DNA from: UBA1858 sp965658595
Lineage (GTDB): Bacteria; Pseudomonadota; Gammaproteobacteria; UBA4575
Length of the DNA: 8,608 nucleotides
Assembly: GCA_965658595.1 (NCBI GenBank)
Contig: CBFHSW010000001.1
Span: 1-8,608 of the forward strand
Direction of reading: 5' to 3'
Shown: one piece after another, positions 1-4,866 of the stretch
Numbering within the stretch: the first letter of the stretch is position 1
How the letters are laid out: every line of letters begins with the position of its first letter
Program-made: the position numbers and the translations under genes
Notes under the pieces: generated by a model
The model's input: only the letters and a program-made list of their open reading frames with translations
The model's database searches: none
Told to the model about the DNA's origin: nothing

Positions 1-251
1 CCTCCTGCGATAGCAGCACGAGATTCTGTATGCAAACCACCTTTATGAGAGAGTCCTGGCTCACGAAAATGCACTTGGTCATCAATCATCCCAGGCATGA
101 CAATTTTACCTTTTGCATCGATGATCTCTGTCGCTTGTTGAGATTGAAGATCTGAGCCTATTTTACTTATTCGCCCGTTTTCCAGATAAAGATCTTGTTC
201 AGATACATTGCCTTCATTTACCATTACGCCATTAACAATAAGAATAGACAC
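1..251 (-). CDS. pyrC: Dihydroorotase-type amidohydrolase, N-terminal part (cut by window edge)
   Basis: Reading the minus strand from a GTG at 251 gives 83 residues that run off the left edge of the window. It starts with a short beta-rich segment (SILIVNGVMVN), then KGKIVMPGMIDDQVHFREPG at about residues 48-67, then TESRAAIAGG, which is the entry to the metal-dependent amidohydrolase barrel as in class I dihydroorotases. These enzymes convert N-carbamoyl-aspartate to dihydroorotate in pyrimidine synthesis. The GTG start is supported by the near-perfect ribosome binding site GAGGTGA at 256-262, 4 bases upstream. The usual HxH metal motif reads QVH here: the first His is a Gln. A subfamily with this DQVHFREPG motif is, from memory, generally annotated as dihydroorotase. 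An allantoinase- or hydantoinase-like role cannot be excluded from this fragment. I am confident of the superfamily, less so of the exact substrate. Confidence 0.82.
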   Translation of the reverse strand, partial: MSILIVNGVMVNEGNVSEQDLYLENGRISKIGSDLQSQQATEIIDAKGKIVMPGMIDDQVHFREPGLSHKGGLHTESRAAIAG

Positions 252-255
252 TCTG

Positions 256-262
256 TCACCTC
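256..262 (-). promoter_or_regulatory. Ribosome binding site of the amidohydrolase gene
   Basis: GAGGTGA on the minus strand, 4 bases before the GTG codon at 251. It decides the start, because the next in-frame ATG (residue 10) has nothing comparable in front of it. Confidence 0.75.
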
Positions 263-517
263 AATTTATTAGATTTCACTGATGCCCACTTTATCATAGT
301 GATTAATGCAAAGGGATTTTTGAATGCGAGGTTTTGCCAGAGATGCTAACAATCATCCTAATCGCTTGAGAAAACGTCTTTTTCTTAGATATTGAGTGCG
401 GATATCGCCACATAATTATTGCTATGATCATCGCTGGAATAATGACGCAATAAAATAAAAAGTCTGTAAAAATATCGAATTGATACGTAACAGAGCAAAT
501 TGAATATTTTTTATATT

Positions 518-533
518 GACTGTAGGTACAGTC
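518..533. repeat. 7+2+7 palindrome (possible operator)
   Basis: GACTGTA-GG-TACAGTC is a perfect 7-bp dyad around a 2-bp centre. It lies about 265 bp upstream of the amidohydrolase start. It resembles an operator, but the spacing does not fit the LexA box (CTG-N10-CAG), and no known regulator is recognised. Confidence 0.4.
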
Positions 534-560
534 TCTTCAGGACATTGTTTCTTTATAATT

Positions 561-592
561 TAAATCTAGCATGACTTAAATCTAGCATGACT
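561..592 (+). repeat. 16-bp tandem duplication containing ATCTAGCATGACT
   Basis: The unit TAAATCTAGCATGACT occurs at 561-576 and is repeated exactly at 577-592. A third copy with one A-to-G and one first-base difference is at 1575-1590, next to the tRNA gene. The core ATCTAGC also appears at 900-906 and 1898-1904 in the same orientation. On the minus strand the core reads GCTAGAT, preceded by TG in three copies, which resembles an extended -10 element. Whether this is functional is unknown. Confidence 0.75.
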
Positions 593-759
593 GCTATCTG
601 CATACCAAGCGGTTTATAAAGCTGACACTCATTCTCAACAACACAACTGCTTCAACGTCTGTCATCAGCATTGATGAAGTTCTGAATTAAGTGGTCAAAT
701 AAAGTGACTGCAGTAACTATTCTGTATATATAAAATTAAGATATACGAAATTAAGGCTT

Positions 760-834
760 CTAATTCCAAGCCAAATAAATTGTGATAAGTGTCATGACTG
801 CTACTACTACTAAAAAGAAAAAAAACACATCCAT
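760..834 (-). CDS. Probable small single-pass membrane peptide (24 aa)
   Basis: ATG at 834 opens a 24-codon frame ending at TAG 760-762. The product is M-D followed by an almost uninterrupted hydrophobic run (FFFF, LVVVAV, TLITIYLA) and ends in Trp-Asn, so it is one transmembrane helix with nearly no soluble part. Three signals argue it is real: a textbook ribosome binding site AAAGGAG (842-848) with a 7-base spacer; a good sigma70-type promoter upstream (911-938); and a length and composition typical of known small membrane peptides that attach to larger membrane complexes (CydX and KdpF are examples of the size class only; no sequence match is claimed). The Phe run is encoded by eight T followed by C and five T, a slippage-prone tract. 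No partner gene is adjacent. The function is unknown. Confidence 0.6.
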   Translation of the reverse strand: MDVFFFFLVVVAVMTLITIYLAWN

Positions 835-841
835 CGAGTAA

Positions 842-848
842 CTCCTTT
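842..848 (-). promoter_or_regulatory. Strong ribosome binding site for the 24-aa membrane peptide
   Basis: AAAGGAG on the minus strand, 7 bases upstream of the ATG at 834. This is one of the best Shine-Dalgarno matches in the window, and it sits in a stretch otherwise without genes. Confidence 0.7.
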
Positions 849-910
849 AATTGAAACACTGCTTAATAGTGCTATTAGTTAAAGCCACCCAACCTTGATA
901 TCTAGCATTT

Positions 911-938
911 ATTATCGATATTTTTCTGATAATGTTAA
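911..938 (-). promoter_or_regulatory. Predicted sigma70 promoter for the 24-aa peptide gene
   Basis: On the minus strand, TTAACA (933-938, 5 of 6 to TTGACA), a 16-base spacer, and GATAAT (911-916, 5 of 6 to TATAAT). The expected transcription start is near 904, giving a leader of about 70 bases before the ATG at 834. Confidence 0.5.
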
Positions 939-988
939 CCACCATCAATAGCTTGCATACGAGCATGTATTATTTATAAGATCTCACT

Positions 989-1000
989 CTAACATGTTAG
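989..1000. repeat. Perfect 12-bp palindrome CTAACATGTTAG
   Basis: The sequence is its own reverse complement. It lies about 90 bases upstream of the predicted start of the small peptide transcript. It could be a regulator site. No known consensus is recognised. Confidence 0.35.
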
Positions 1001-1460
1001 TTCATTAAGACAATAATAAAGTTATTTGATTACGCTAGAGTTGTCGCTGAAATTTACATGTTAATATTTTGAGATTAAAATTCTAAGAAAATTTAACCAA
1101 ACAAGTCATTAATACTGGTTGGTGTCACATTATCTTCTCGAATATGTTTAACTGTTAAAAGAATGCGGTGCAAATGAAACTCATCAAACGTCTCGCACAA
1201 TGCAGAAACACACTTTAGTTATCAAAGATAAGTAACGAAAATAAACCAAAAGCGTATGTTCCTGATCATTCAAATTCATCCATAAATATGGATAAGCAGA
1301 CTATATTTATCGCCTTACCAATATTGCTAAAGCATATGAAGCTATATAACTACTGACATTTGTACTACCTCTAGTAAATTGATAAACCTAAGATGGTACG
1401 TAAGCTGTTGACTTATACAATTAATGACAAGAGTGCAATCGAGGATTGTTATAGAGAAAC

Positions 1461-1550
1461 TGGCGGAGAGTGAGGGATTCGAACCCCCGGACGGGATAAA
1501 CCGTCAATGGTTTTCAAGACCACCGCATTCGACCACTCTGCCAACTCTCC
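1461..1550 (-). tRNA. tRNA-Ser (anticodon UGA)
   Basis: On the minus strand this is a 90-base class II tRNA with encoded CCA. The acceptor stem pairs GGAGAGT with ACTCTCC. The anticodon loop reads CTTGAAA with anticodon TGA at 1516-1514, which reads UCA and related serine codons. The long variable arm expected for serine forms a GACGG/CCGTC stem. The T arm carries GGTTCGAATCC. The discriminator base is G, as in serine tRNAs. It stands alone, with no other tRNA nearby; its charging enzyme gene, serS, is about 3.3 kb further along. No convincing promoter was found in the 100 bases upstream. Confidence 0.97.
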
Positions 1551-1560
1551 GTTATTTTGA

Positions 1561-1698
1561 TGACTAGTGATGGTCAAATCTAGCGTGACTTTTTATCACA
1601 CTTACCCCACCACAACCAGTGTTGTGTAGAGAATAGTTCAAGTTTTGAGGTAATTCGCAATAAATTGTATGTGTTTCATCCAAAATCATCACTAGTCA
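1561..1698. repeat. 12-bp inverted repeat pair upstream of tRNA-Ser
   Basis: TGACTAGTGATG at 1561-1572 is exactly inverted as CATCACTAGTCA at 1687-1698, with 114 bases between them. The left arm starts 11 bases from the tRNA 5' end. No transposase-like ORF lies between the arms and no target duplication was seen. It could be a chance pair or the remnant of a small inserted element. Confidence 0.4.
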
Positions 1699-2063
1699 AT
1701 GTCTATATTTGGCTGCGAACAAAAGCCGACACTTCAAATGTATATGCTGTTCCAGCAAAGAGTACAAAACTATAGAAAACATAGATACTCAGTCGACAGC
1801 TTCAATTTTATTCAACTCTTTTTTGAAGTCAGAATTAGCTCTTAATCATCTATATTCACTGATCTGTGATCTCTCGGAGTGTTTAACTATAAATATCAAT
1901 CTAGCGCGGCAGACATGAGGTCTACCATCTGATACACGTATCACTCACTTTGATAGATGTCGTCGAATCAATGTAACAGTGGTCACACACAATTTTCATC
2001 CAAACAGGCGTGATTTGAATTAAAGGGATTCATCAATCAAATCTCATCATGGATGCGTTAAAA

Positions 2064-2100
2064 TTGAACTAATTTTAGCCTTCCACAGTATAAATACTGT
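2064..2100 (+). promoter_or_regulatory. Possible yccA promoter with overlapping palindrome
   Basis: TTGAAC at 2064-2069 and TATAAA at 2089-2094 could be -35 and -10 boxes, though the 19-base spacer is long. The -10 box sits inside a 7+2+7 palindrome, ACAGTAT-AA-ATACTGT (2085-2100), placed where a repressor would block transcription. The dyad is not a LexA box, since CAG precedes CTG rather than the reverse. The likely yccA ATG is about 90 bases downstream. Confidence 0.35.
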
Positions 2101-2186
2101 ACAAACTGCAGATATATAGAAACTTTTCGAGATCTTGGATACACTAAGCAAATACTAATTTAATGCAACATAACCCCGAGGTTTTT

Positions 2187-2852
2187 ATGGATAACTACAG
2201 CTCCTCTATTACGTCATCTTCGACGGTCAGTATCAATAAGGTTCTGCGAAATACCTACTTACTCCTGTCGATGACATTACTGTTTAGTGCCGTCATGGCC
2301 TTTATTTCGACATCTGTCAATGTCGGTCATGGTGTCTCATTAATGTGCTCATTCGGTGCATTGGGGCTGGTTTGGTTAGTACTTCCACGTACTGCTGACT
2401 CAACTGCAGGTATTGGGGTGGTTTTTGCTATTACTGGTTTGCTTGGTTTCGGTTTAGGGCCTGTCCTGAACATGTATTTGTCACTTTCTAATGGTGCTGA
2501 GTTAATTGGAACCTCACTTGGTGGAACAGGTGTGATTTTCCTAGCTCTATCAGCCTACGTGTTAACCACAAAGAAAGATTTCAGCTTCATGGGTGGTTTC
2601 TTGATGGTCGGTATAGTTATTGTCATCATTGCCAGTCTGGCAAATATTTTCCTAGCCATTCCAGCACTGTCCCTAGCACTTTCAGGTGCAATTATCATGG
2701 TGATGAGTGGATTAATTTTATTTGATACCAGCCGAATTATTAATGGTGGTGAAACTAATTACATCATGGCAACGGTTTCGTTATATTTAAGCCTTTACAA
2801 TATCTTCGTAAGCTTGTTGCACATATTAGGTGCATTTGGTGGCGACGATTAG
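2187..2852 (+). CDS. yccA: YccA-type Bax inhibitor-1 family membrane protein (FtsH modulator)
   Basis: 221 residues, close to the roughly 219 of E. coli YccA. A short polar N-terminus rich in Ser is followed by VLRNTYLLLSMTLLFSA, the family's signature first helix, then about seven hydrophobic helices. Near the C-terminus the conserved block LFDTSRIINGGETNYI leads to TVSLYLSLYNIFVSLLHILG. E. coli YccA is an inner-membrane substrate and modulator of the FtsH protease. I assign that role from the family, not from direct evidence. An earlier in-frame ATG exists at 2163, but the ATG at 2187 has GAGG at 2178-2181, five bases upstream, so I prefer it. The gene is monocistronic or leads weakly into the next small gene through the terminator at 2881-2912. 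Confidence 0.9.
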   Translation: MDNYSSSITSSSTVSINKVLRNTYLLLSMTLLFSAVMAFISTSVNVGHGVSLMCSFGALGLVWLVLPRTADSTAGIGVVFAITGLLGFGLGPVLNMYLSLSNGAELIGTSLGGTGVIFLALSAYVLTTKKDFSFMGGFLMVGIVIVIIASLANIFLAIPALSLALSGAIIMVMSGLILFDTSRIINGGETNYIMATVSLYLSLYNIFVSLLHILGAFGGDD

Positions 2853-2880
2853 TCAAGGCCTCAAACATCTGACACGCCTC

Positions 2881-2912
2881 AAACCCGCTTATTTGTAAGC
2901 GGGTTTTTTTTT
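2881..2912 (+). terminator. Rho-independent terminator after yccA
   Basis: AAACCCGCTTA, loop TTTG, TAAGCGGGTTT form an 11-bp perfect stem (2881-2906), followed by a run of nine T ending at 2912. The stem's A-rich 5' flank lets it work weakly in the other direction as well. The ribosome binding site of the next gene begins directly after the T run. Confidence 0.92.
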
Positions 2913-2922
2913 GGAGAAATAT

Positions 2923-3108
2923 ATGGATTGGATGAAAATCAGCAGTGCTATATTTTTAATAATATTGTTGTTCTTATTGTTACCACGCGCTAAGCATATG
3001 CTGACTAATTCGCCAAAAGCTGAATCTGGTGATTGGCAAGCTGCAATCATCCCTTTATTAGGTGTGATTGGCTTTATTGCCCTGCTAGTAATGTTAGTAA
3101 GTATGTAG
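2923..3108 (+). CDS. Small two-helix membrane protein of unknown function (61 aa)
   Basis: ATG at 2923 with GGAG at 2913-2916 (6-base spacer) gives 61 residues. The first helix spans about residues 6-24 (ISSAIFLIILLFLLLP); a polar loop contains RAKH and SPKAESGDWQA; the second helix spans about residues 44-60 (IIPLLGVIGFIALLVMLV). From memory, similar short proteins with a DW-A--P loop motif occur in other gammaproteobacteria as hypothetical proteins; I cannot name a family. The frame also opens at TTG 2911, but the ribosome binding site would then lie inside it. The gene starts within 11 bases of the yccA terminator, so it is either read by readthrough or has a promoter inside the end of yccA. 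Confidence 0.8.
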   Translation: MDWMKISSAIFLIILLFLLLPRAKHMLTNSPKAESGDWQAAIIPLLGVIGFIALLVMLVSM

Positions 3109-3173
3109 TGTTTTAGCCTATAGAGATGAAATCATTGATGCTAGACAGCATTGCACTGACGTCTTACAACACT

Positions 3174-3656
3174 TTAATCTCTAAAATTATCAAATTGAAG
3201 AGGAATACCCAAGGACATCTCTTTTAAAAACTGCATCACTGTTTGCAAGTCATCACGCTTCTTGCCAGTTACCCTAACTTTTTCACCTTGAATTTGTGCC
3301 TGCACCTTGAATTTTTGTTCTTTAATGGCTTTGGTAATTTTTTTCCCTGAATTAGAGTCGATGCCCTGATTAATGATTAATTCTTGTGTTGCCCTATTAT
3401 TACCTTCCGACAACTTCCCGCGTTCAACACAGGCGAGATCAATACCACGCTTGGCCATCTTCTGGGTAACAACGTCATATATTTGTTTAATTTGAAACTC
3501 TACCTGCGCCTCCATCGTAACCGTCTCGTTACTGAGTAATACTTTTGCATCCACGCCTTTGAAGTCAAAGCGATTGCCAATTTCTCGATTAGCTTGATCA
3601 ACAGCATTATTTAATTCATGTGTATCTACTTCAGAGACAATATCGAATGAGGGCAT
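3174..3656 (-). CDS. yajQ: YajQ family nucleotide-binding protein
   Basis: 160 residues, close to the usual 161-163 for YajQ. The start MPSFDIVSEVD, the block NREIGNRFDFKGVDA, the central AKRGIDLACVERGK, and the C-terminal KVRVTGKKRDDLQ-VMQFLKE and PLQFDNFRD are all typical. The family has two similar alpha/beta domains and binds nucleotides; members in Xanthomonas and Pseudomonas have been reported as cyclic di-GMP binding regulators. It is a soluble cytoplasmic protein. The ATG at 3656 has AAAGG about nine bases upstream. It is transcribed divergently from the DUF423 gene with almost no space between them, and convergently with the 61-residue membrane protein gene (65 bp between their stops). 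Confidence 0.95.
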   Translation of the reverse strand: MPSFDIVSEVDTHELNNAVDQANREIGNRFDFKGVDAKVLLSNETVTMEAQVEFQIKQIYDVVTQKMAKRGIDLACVERGKLSEGNNRATQELIINQGIDSNSGKKITKAIKEQKFKVQAQIQGEKVRVTGKKRDDLQTVMQFLKEMSLGIPLQFDNFRD

Positions 3657-3690
3657 TATAATTTACCTTTAATTAATGAGATTAGATGTT

Positions 3691-4065
3691 ATGCCAGCCA
3701 ATGTAATTATATTTTTTGGGAGTTTCAATGCTGCAATTGCAATTCTTTTAGGTGCATTCGCAGCACATAGTCTAAAAACCAGTGTGAGTGAATATAACTT
3801 AGATATATTTAAGACTGCGGCAGATTTTCAGTTATGGCATGGACTTGGACTAATATTACTGGGTCTGATAGCAAAACAATATCAACAATATACATATAAG
3901 TTGATTACATATTTATTTATTATCGGCATTGCTCTGTTCTCTGGCAGTTTATATTTACTCAGTATTACAGATATAAAAATACTTGGTGCAATCACTCCGG
4001 TGGGCGGTATCAGCCTCATTACAGCCTGGTGCTTATTGAGTTATAAAATGCTTACAGTAAGTTAG
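3691..4065 (+). CDS. DUF423 (YgdD-like) membrane protein
   Basis: 124 residues from ATG 3691, or 129 from ATG 3676. Neither start has a strong ribosome binding site. I favour 3691 because the residues before the first conserved block then match the usual family N-terminus. Family blocks seen: GSFNAAIAILLGAFAAHSLK in the first helix region, TAADFQLWHGLGLILLGL, LFSGSLYLLSI, and GAITPVGGISLITAW. There are four predicted membrane helices. The molecular function of DUF423 proteins is not established. The gene is divergent from yajQ (its promoter must overlap yajQ coding sequence) and its last 14 bases overlap the end of the MOSC gene on the other strand. Confidence 0.9.
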   Translation: MPANVIIFFGSFNAAIAILLGAFAAHSLKTSVSEYNLDIFKTAADFQLWHGLGLILLGLIAKQYQQYTYKLITYLFIIGIALFSGSLYLLSITDIKILGAITPVGGISLITAWCLLSYKMLTVS

Positions 4066-4555
4066 CCTGCATTTTTACTACCTCAACATCAGCCCCTAAA
4101 GTGATCGTTCCGCTGCTAATGATTTTAGCCGTCAATCCACCATGGCCACGCAGTGCGTTATAGGCACCAACTCCAAGATCTTGCTCCATTTTTCCGCATG
4201 GATGACATAAGCCTGTGATTTCAACGACTGCACCGCCTATACACAACTGTTCATTCAAAAGAATATTGAGATTTAACCCTGAGATAGCAATGTTGCGTTT
4301 AAAACTTGCGTAGCCAAGACAATTATTGGCGTGCAATGAAGCCACCACCGCCAAGTATTCTGCTTGGAATAAAGTGACTTGTCGCCGACCACCTTGAGTT
4401 AATGCTGTCCGATCACCCGTTAGGCCATGATTTGCATGTGCTTCGACGCACCTGAGCGCTTGCATATCTGCACCTTTTTCAGGACGTACGCCAATCCACT
4501 CTACTTTTCCCGCATGCGGAAATTGACCTTTAAGATATTCTAAAGAGTATGCCAT
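4052..4555 (-). CDS. MOSC domain-containing protein
   Basis: 167 residues. MOSC blocks in order: GLTGDR at 44-49, RRQVTLFQAE at 57-66, KRNIAISGLNLN at 86-97, the conserved Cys pair in GLCHPC at 115-120, ALRGHGGLTAKIISSGTI at 134-151, and a final beta strand. MOSC domains occur at the C-terminus of molybdenum cofactor sulfurases and in enzymes such as YiiM and YcbX that reduce N-hydroxylated compounds; a stand-alone short form like this is usually of unknown substrate. The ATG at 4555 has no clear ribosome binding site, so the start is less certain than the domain. The stop lies inside the end of the convergent DUF423 gene. Confidence 0.9.
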   Translation of the reverse strand: MAYSLEYLKGQFPHAGKVEWIGVRPEKGADMQALRCVEAHANHGLTGDRTALTQGGRRQVTLFQAEYLAVVASLHANNCLGYASFKRNIAISGLNLNILLNEQLCIGGAVVEITGLCHPCGKMEQDLGVGAYNALRGHGGLTAKIISSGTITLGADVEVVKMQANLL

Positions 4556-4707
4556 TAAATGTAATTATTGTATAAAAAAGTCTTGCATAAGCAGATATTT
4601 AATATTACTATAAAGTCATATTATGAATTGATTTTGTGACTATACGTAAGATTACGTGCAAGCATTAAACTGAATTGATTGTTTAGTAAACTGTTTATAG
4701 AAGTTGT

Positions 4708-4796
4708 TAGATAATACTCAAATGTACTGAGTCCCCAAAACTTGCATGCAAATGTAAGTTTATAGCCCGCATGCCCCAACCCATGTGGGCTTTTTT
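4708..4796 (+). ncRNA. Candidate small RNA with three hairpins
   Basis: A plus-strand intrinsic terminator sits here although the flanking genes are both on the minus strand, so something else on the plus strand should end at it. Upstream are a 10-bp hairpin with a GCAA tetraloop (4738-4761, arms AAACTTGCAT and ATGTAAGTTT with one G-U pair) and a weaker 5-bp hairpin (4716-4732). A possible promoter is TTGATT (4675-4680), 15 bases, TATAGA (4696-4701), giving a start near 4708, about 90 nt in total. The unpaired linker (CCCC, 4733-4736) and the terminator loop (CCCCAACC) are C-rich, a feature seen in small RNAs that pair with G-rich ribosome binding sites. The 5' end and the function are inference. 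No known RNA family is recognised. Confidence 0.4.
4764..4796 (+). terminator. Orphan plus-strand intrinsic terminator
   Basis: AGCCCGCATG (4764-4773), loop CCCCAACC, CATGTGGGCT (4782-4791) pair over 10 bp with one G-U, followed directly by a T run to 4796. On the minus strand the hairpin is followed by ATAAAC, so it is not a good terminator for serS. The nearest upstream plus-strand gene ends 700 bases earlier. Confidence 0.8.
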
Positions 4797-4866
4797 AATG
4801 GCTAAGAAAAAAATCTCACCAAAATAGTCATTAAAATACACATATATTTCAATAACTTAAATCCAT

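Larger units (their letters stand above)
263..759. other. AT-rich gene-poor stretch with short repeats
   Basis: No convincing gene. It contains a palindrome at 518-533, a 16-bp tandem duplication at 561-592, and two weak short ORFs that I did not accept (303-431 minus and 324-395 plus). A clear promoter for the minus-strand amidohydrolase gene was not found. TATGAT at 294-299 (minus) is a possible -10 box but lacks a -35 at the right distance. Confidence 0.6.
849..1460. other. Non-coding AT-rich stretch between the 24-aa gene and tRNA-Ser
   Basis: All six frames are broken by frequent stops, and I see no gene besides the promoter and leader noted separately. It holds a perfect 12-bp palindrome CTAACATGTTAG at 989-1000, 51 bp upstream of the -35 box at 933-938, with a related ACATGTTA near 1057. 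A further ATCTAGC copy is at 900-906. No U-tract terminator is visible downstream of the tRNA. Confidence 0.6.
1551..2162. other. Non-coding stretch between tRNA-Ser and yccA
   Basis: About 600 bases, AT-rich, with no gene I can support. A 69-codon frame from TTG 1709 lacks a ribosome binding site and looks random. Structure present: a 6-bp hairpin CACAAC-CAGT-GTTGTG at 1611-1626; a 12-bp inverted repeat pair (1561-1572 and 1687-1698); a 6+2+6 palindrome TGATAC-AC-GTATCA at 1930-1943; a 7-bp inverted repeat GATTTGA/TCAAATC at 2012-2043; and the yccA promoter region near its end. Confidence 0.6.
4556..4866. other. Intergenic stretch between the MOSC gene and serS
   Basis: No protein-coding gene. 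The right half holds the small-RNA candidate and its terminator. The left half holds a 6+2+6 palindrome ACGTAA-GA-TTACGT at 4644-4657 and a 10-bp direct repeat TGAATTGATT at 4624-4633 and 4671-4680. No clear intrinsic terminator for minus-strand serS is present: the hairpin at 4764-4791 has its T run on the plus-strand side only. Confidence 0.7.

Noticed and set aside
324..395. 23-codon plus-strand frame encoding a basic peptide, with AAAGGG eight bases before the ATG
   Set aside because: The Shine-Dalgarno match is fair, but there is no promoter, no recognisable feature, and it is antisense to another weak frame. Too little to call.
303..431. 42-codon minus-strand frame with a hydrophobic N-terminus, just upstream of the amidohydrolase gene
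   Set aside because: No ribosome binding site before the ATG, and the open frame continues upstream without another start codon. It could be a gene remnant, but nothing supports translation.
1709..1918. 69-codon plus-strand frame starting with TTG, between the tRNA and yccA
   Set aside because: No ribosome binding site, no recognisable domain, composition of random AT-rich DNA. The overlapping frame from ATG 1699 (48 codons) also lacks a ribosome binding site.
2085..2100. LexA (SOS) box upstream of yccA
   Set aside because: The palindrome has CAG before CTG, the reverse of CTG-N10-CAG. The nearby CTG...CAG pair (2098-2112) has 9 rather than 10 bases between.
3138..3151. Small hairpin ATGCT-AGAC-AGCAT between convergent genes
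   Set aside because: Only five base pairs and no T run on either side; not a supportable terminator.
4764..4796. Terminator of serS
   Set aside because: The T run lies on the plus-strand side. On the minus strand the stem is preceded by A and followed by ATAAAC, so it is a poor terminator for serS.
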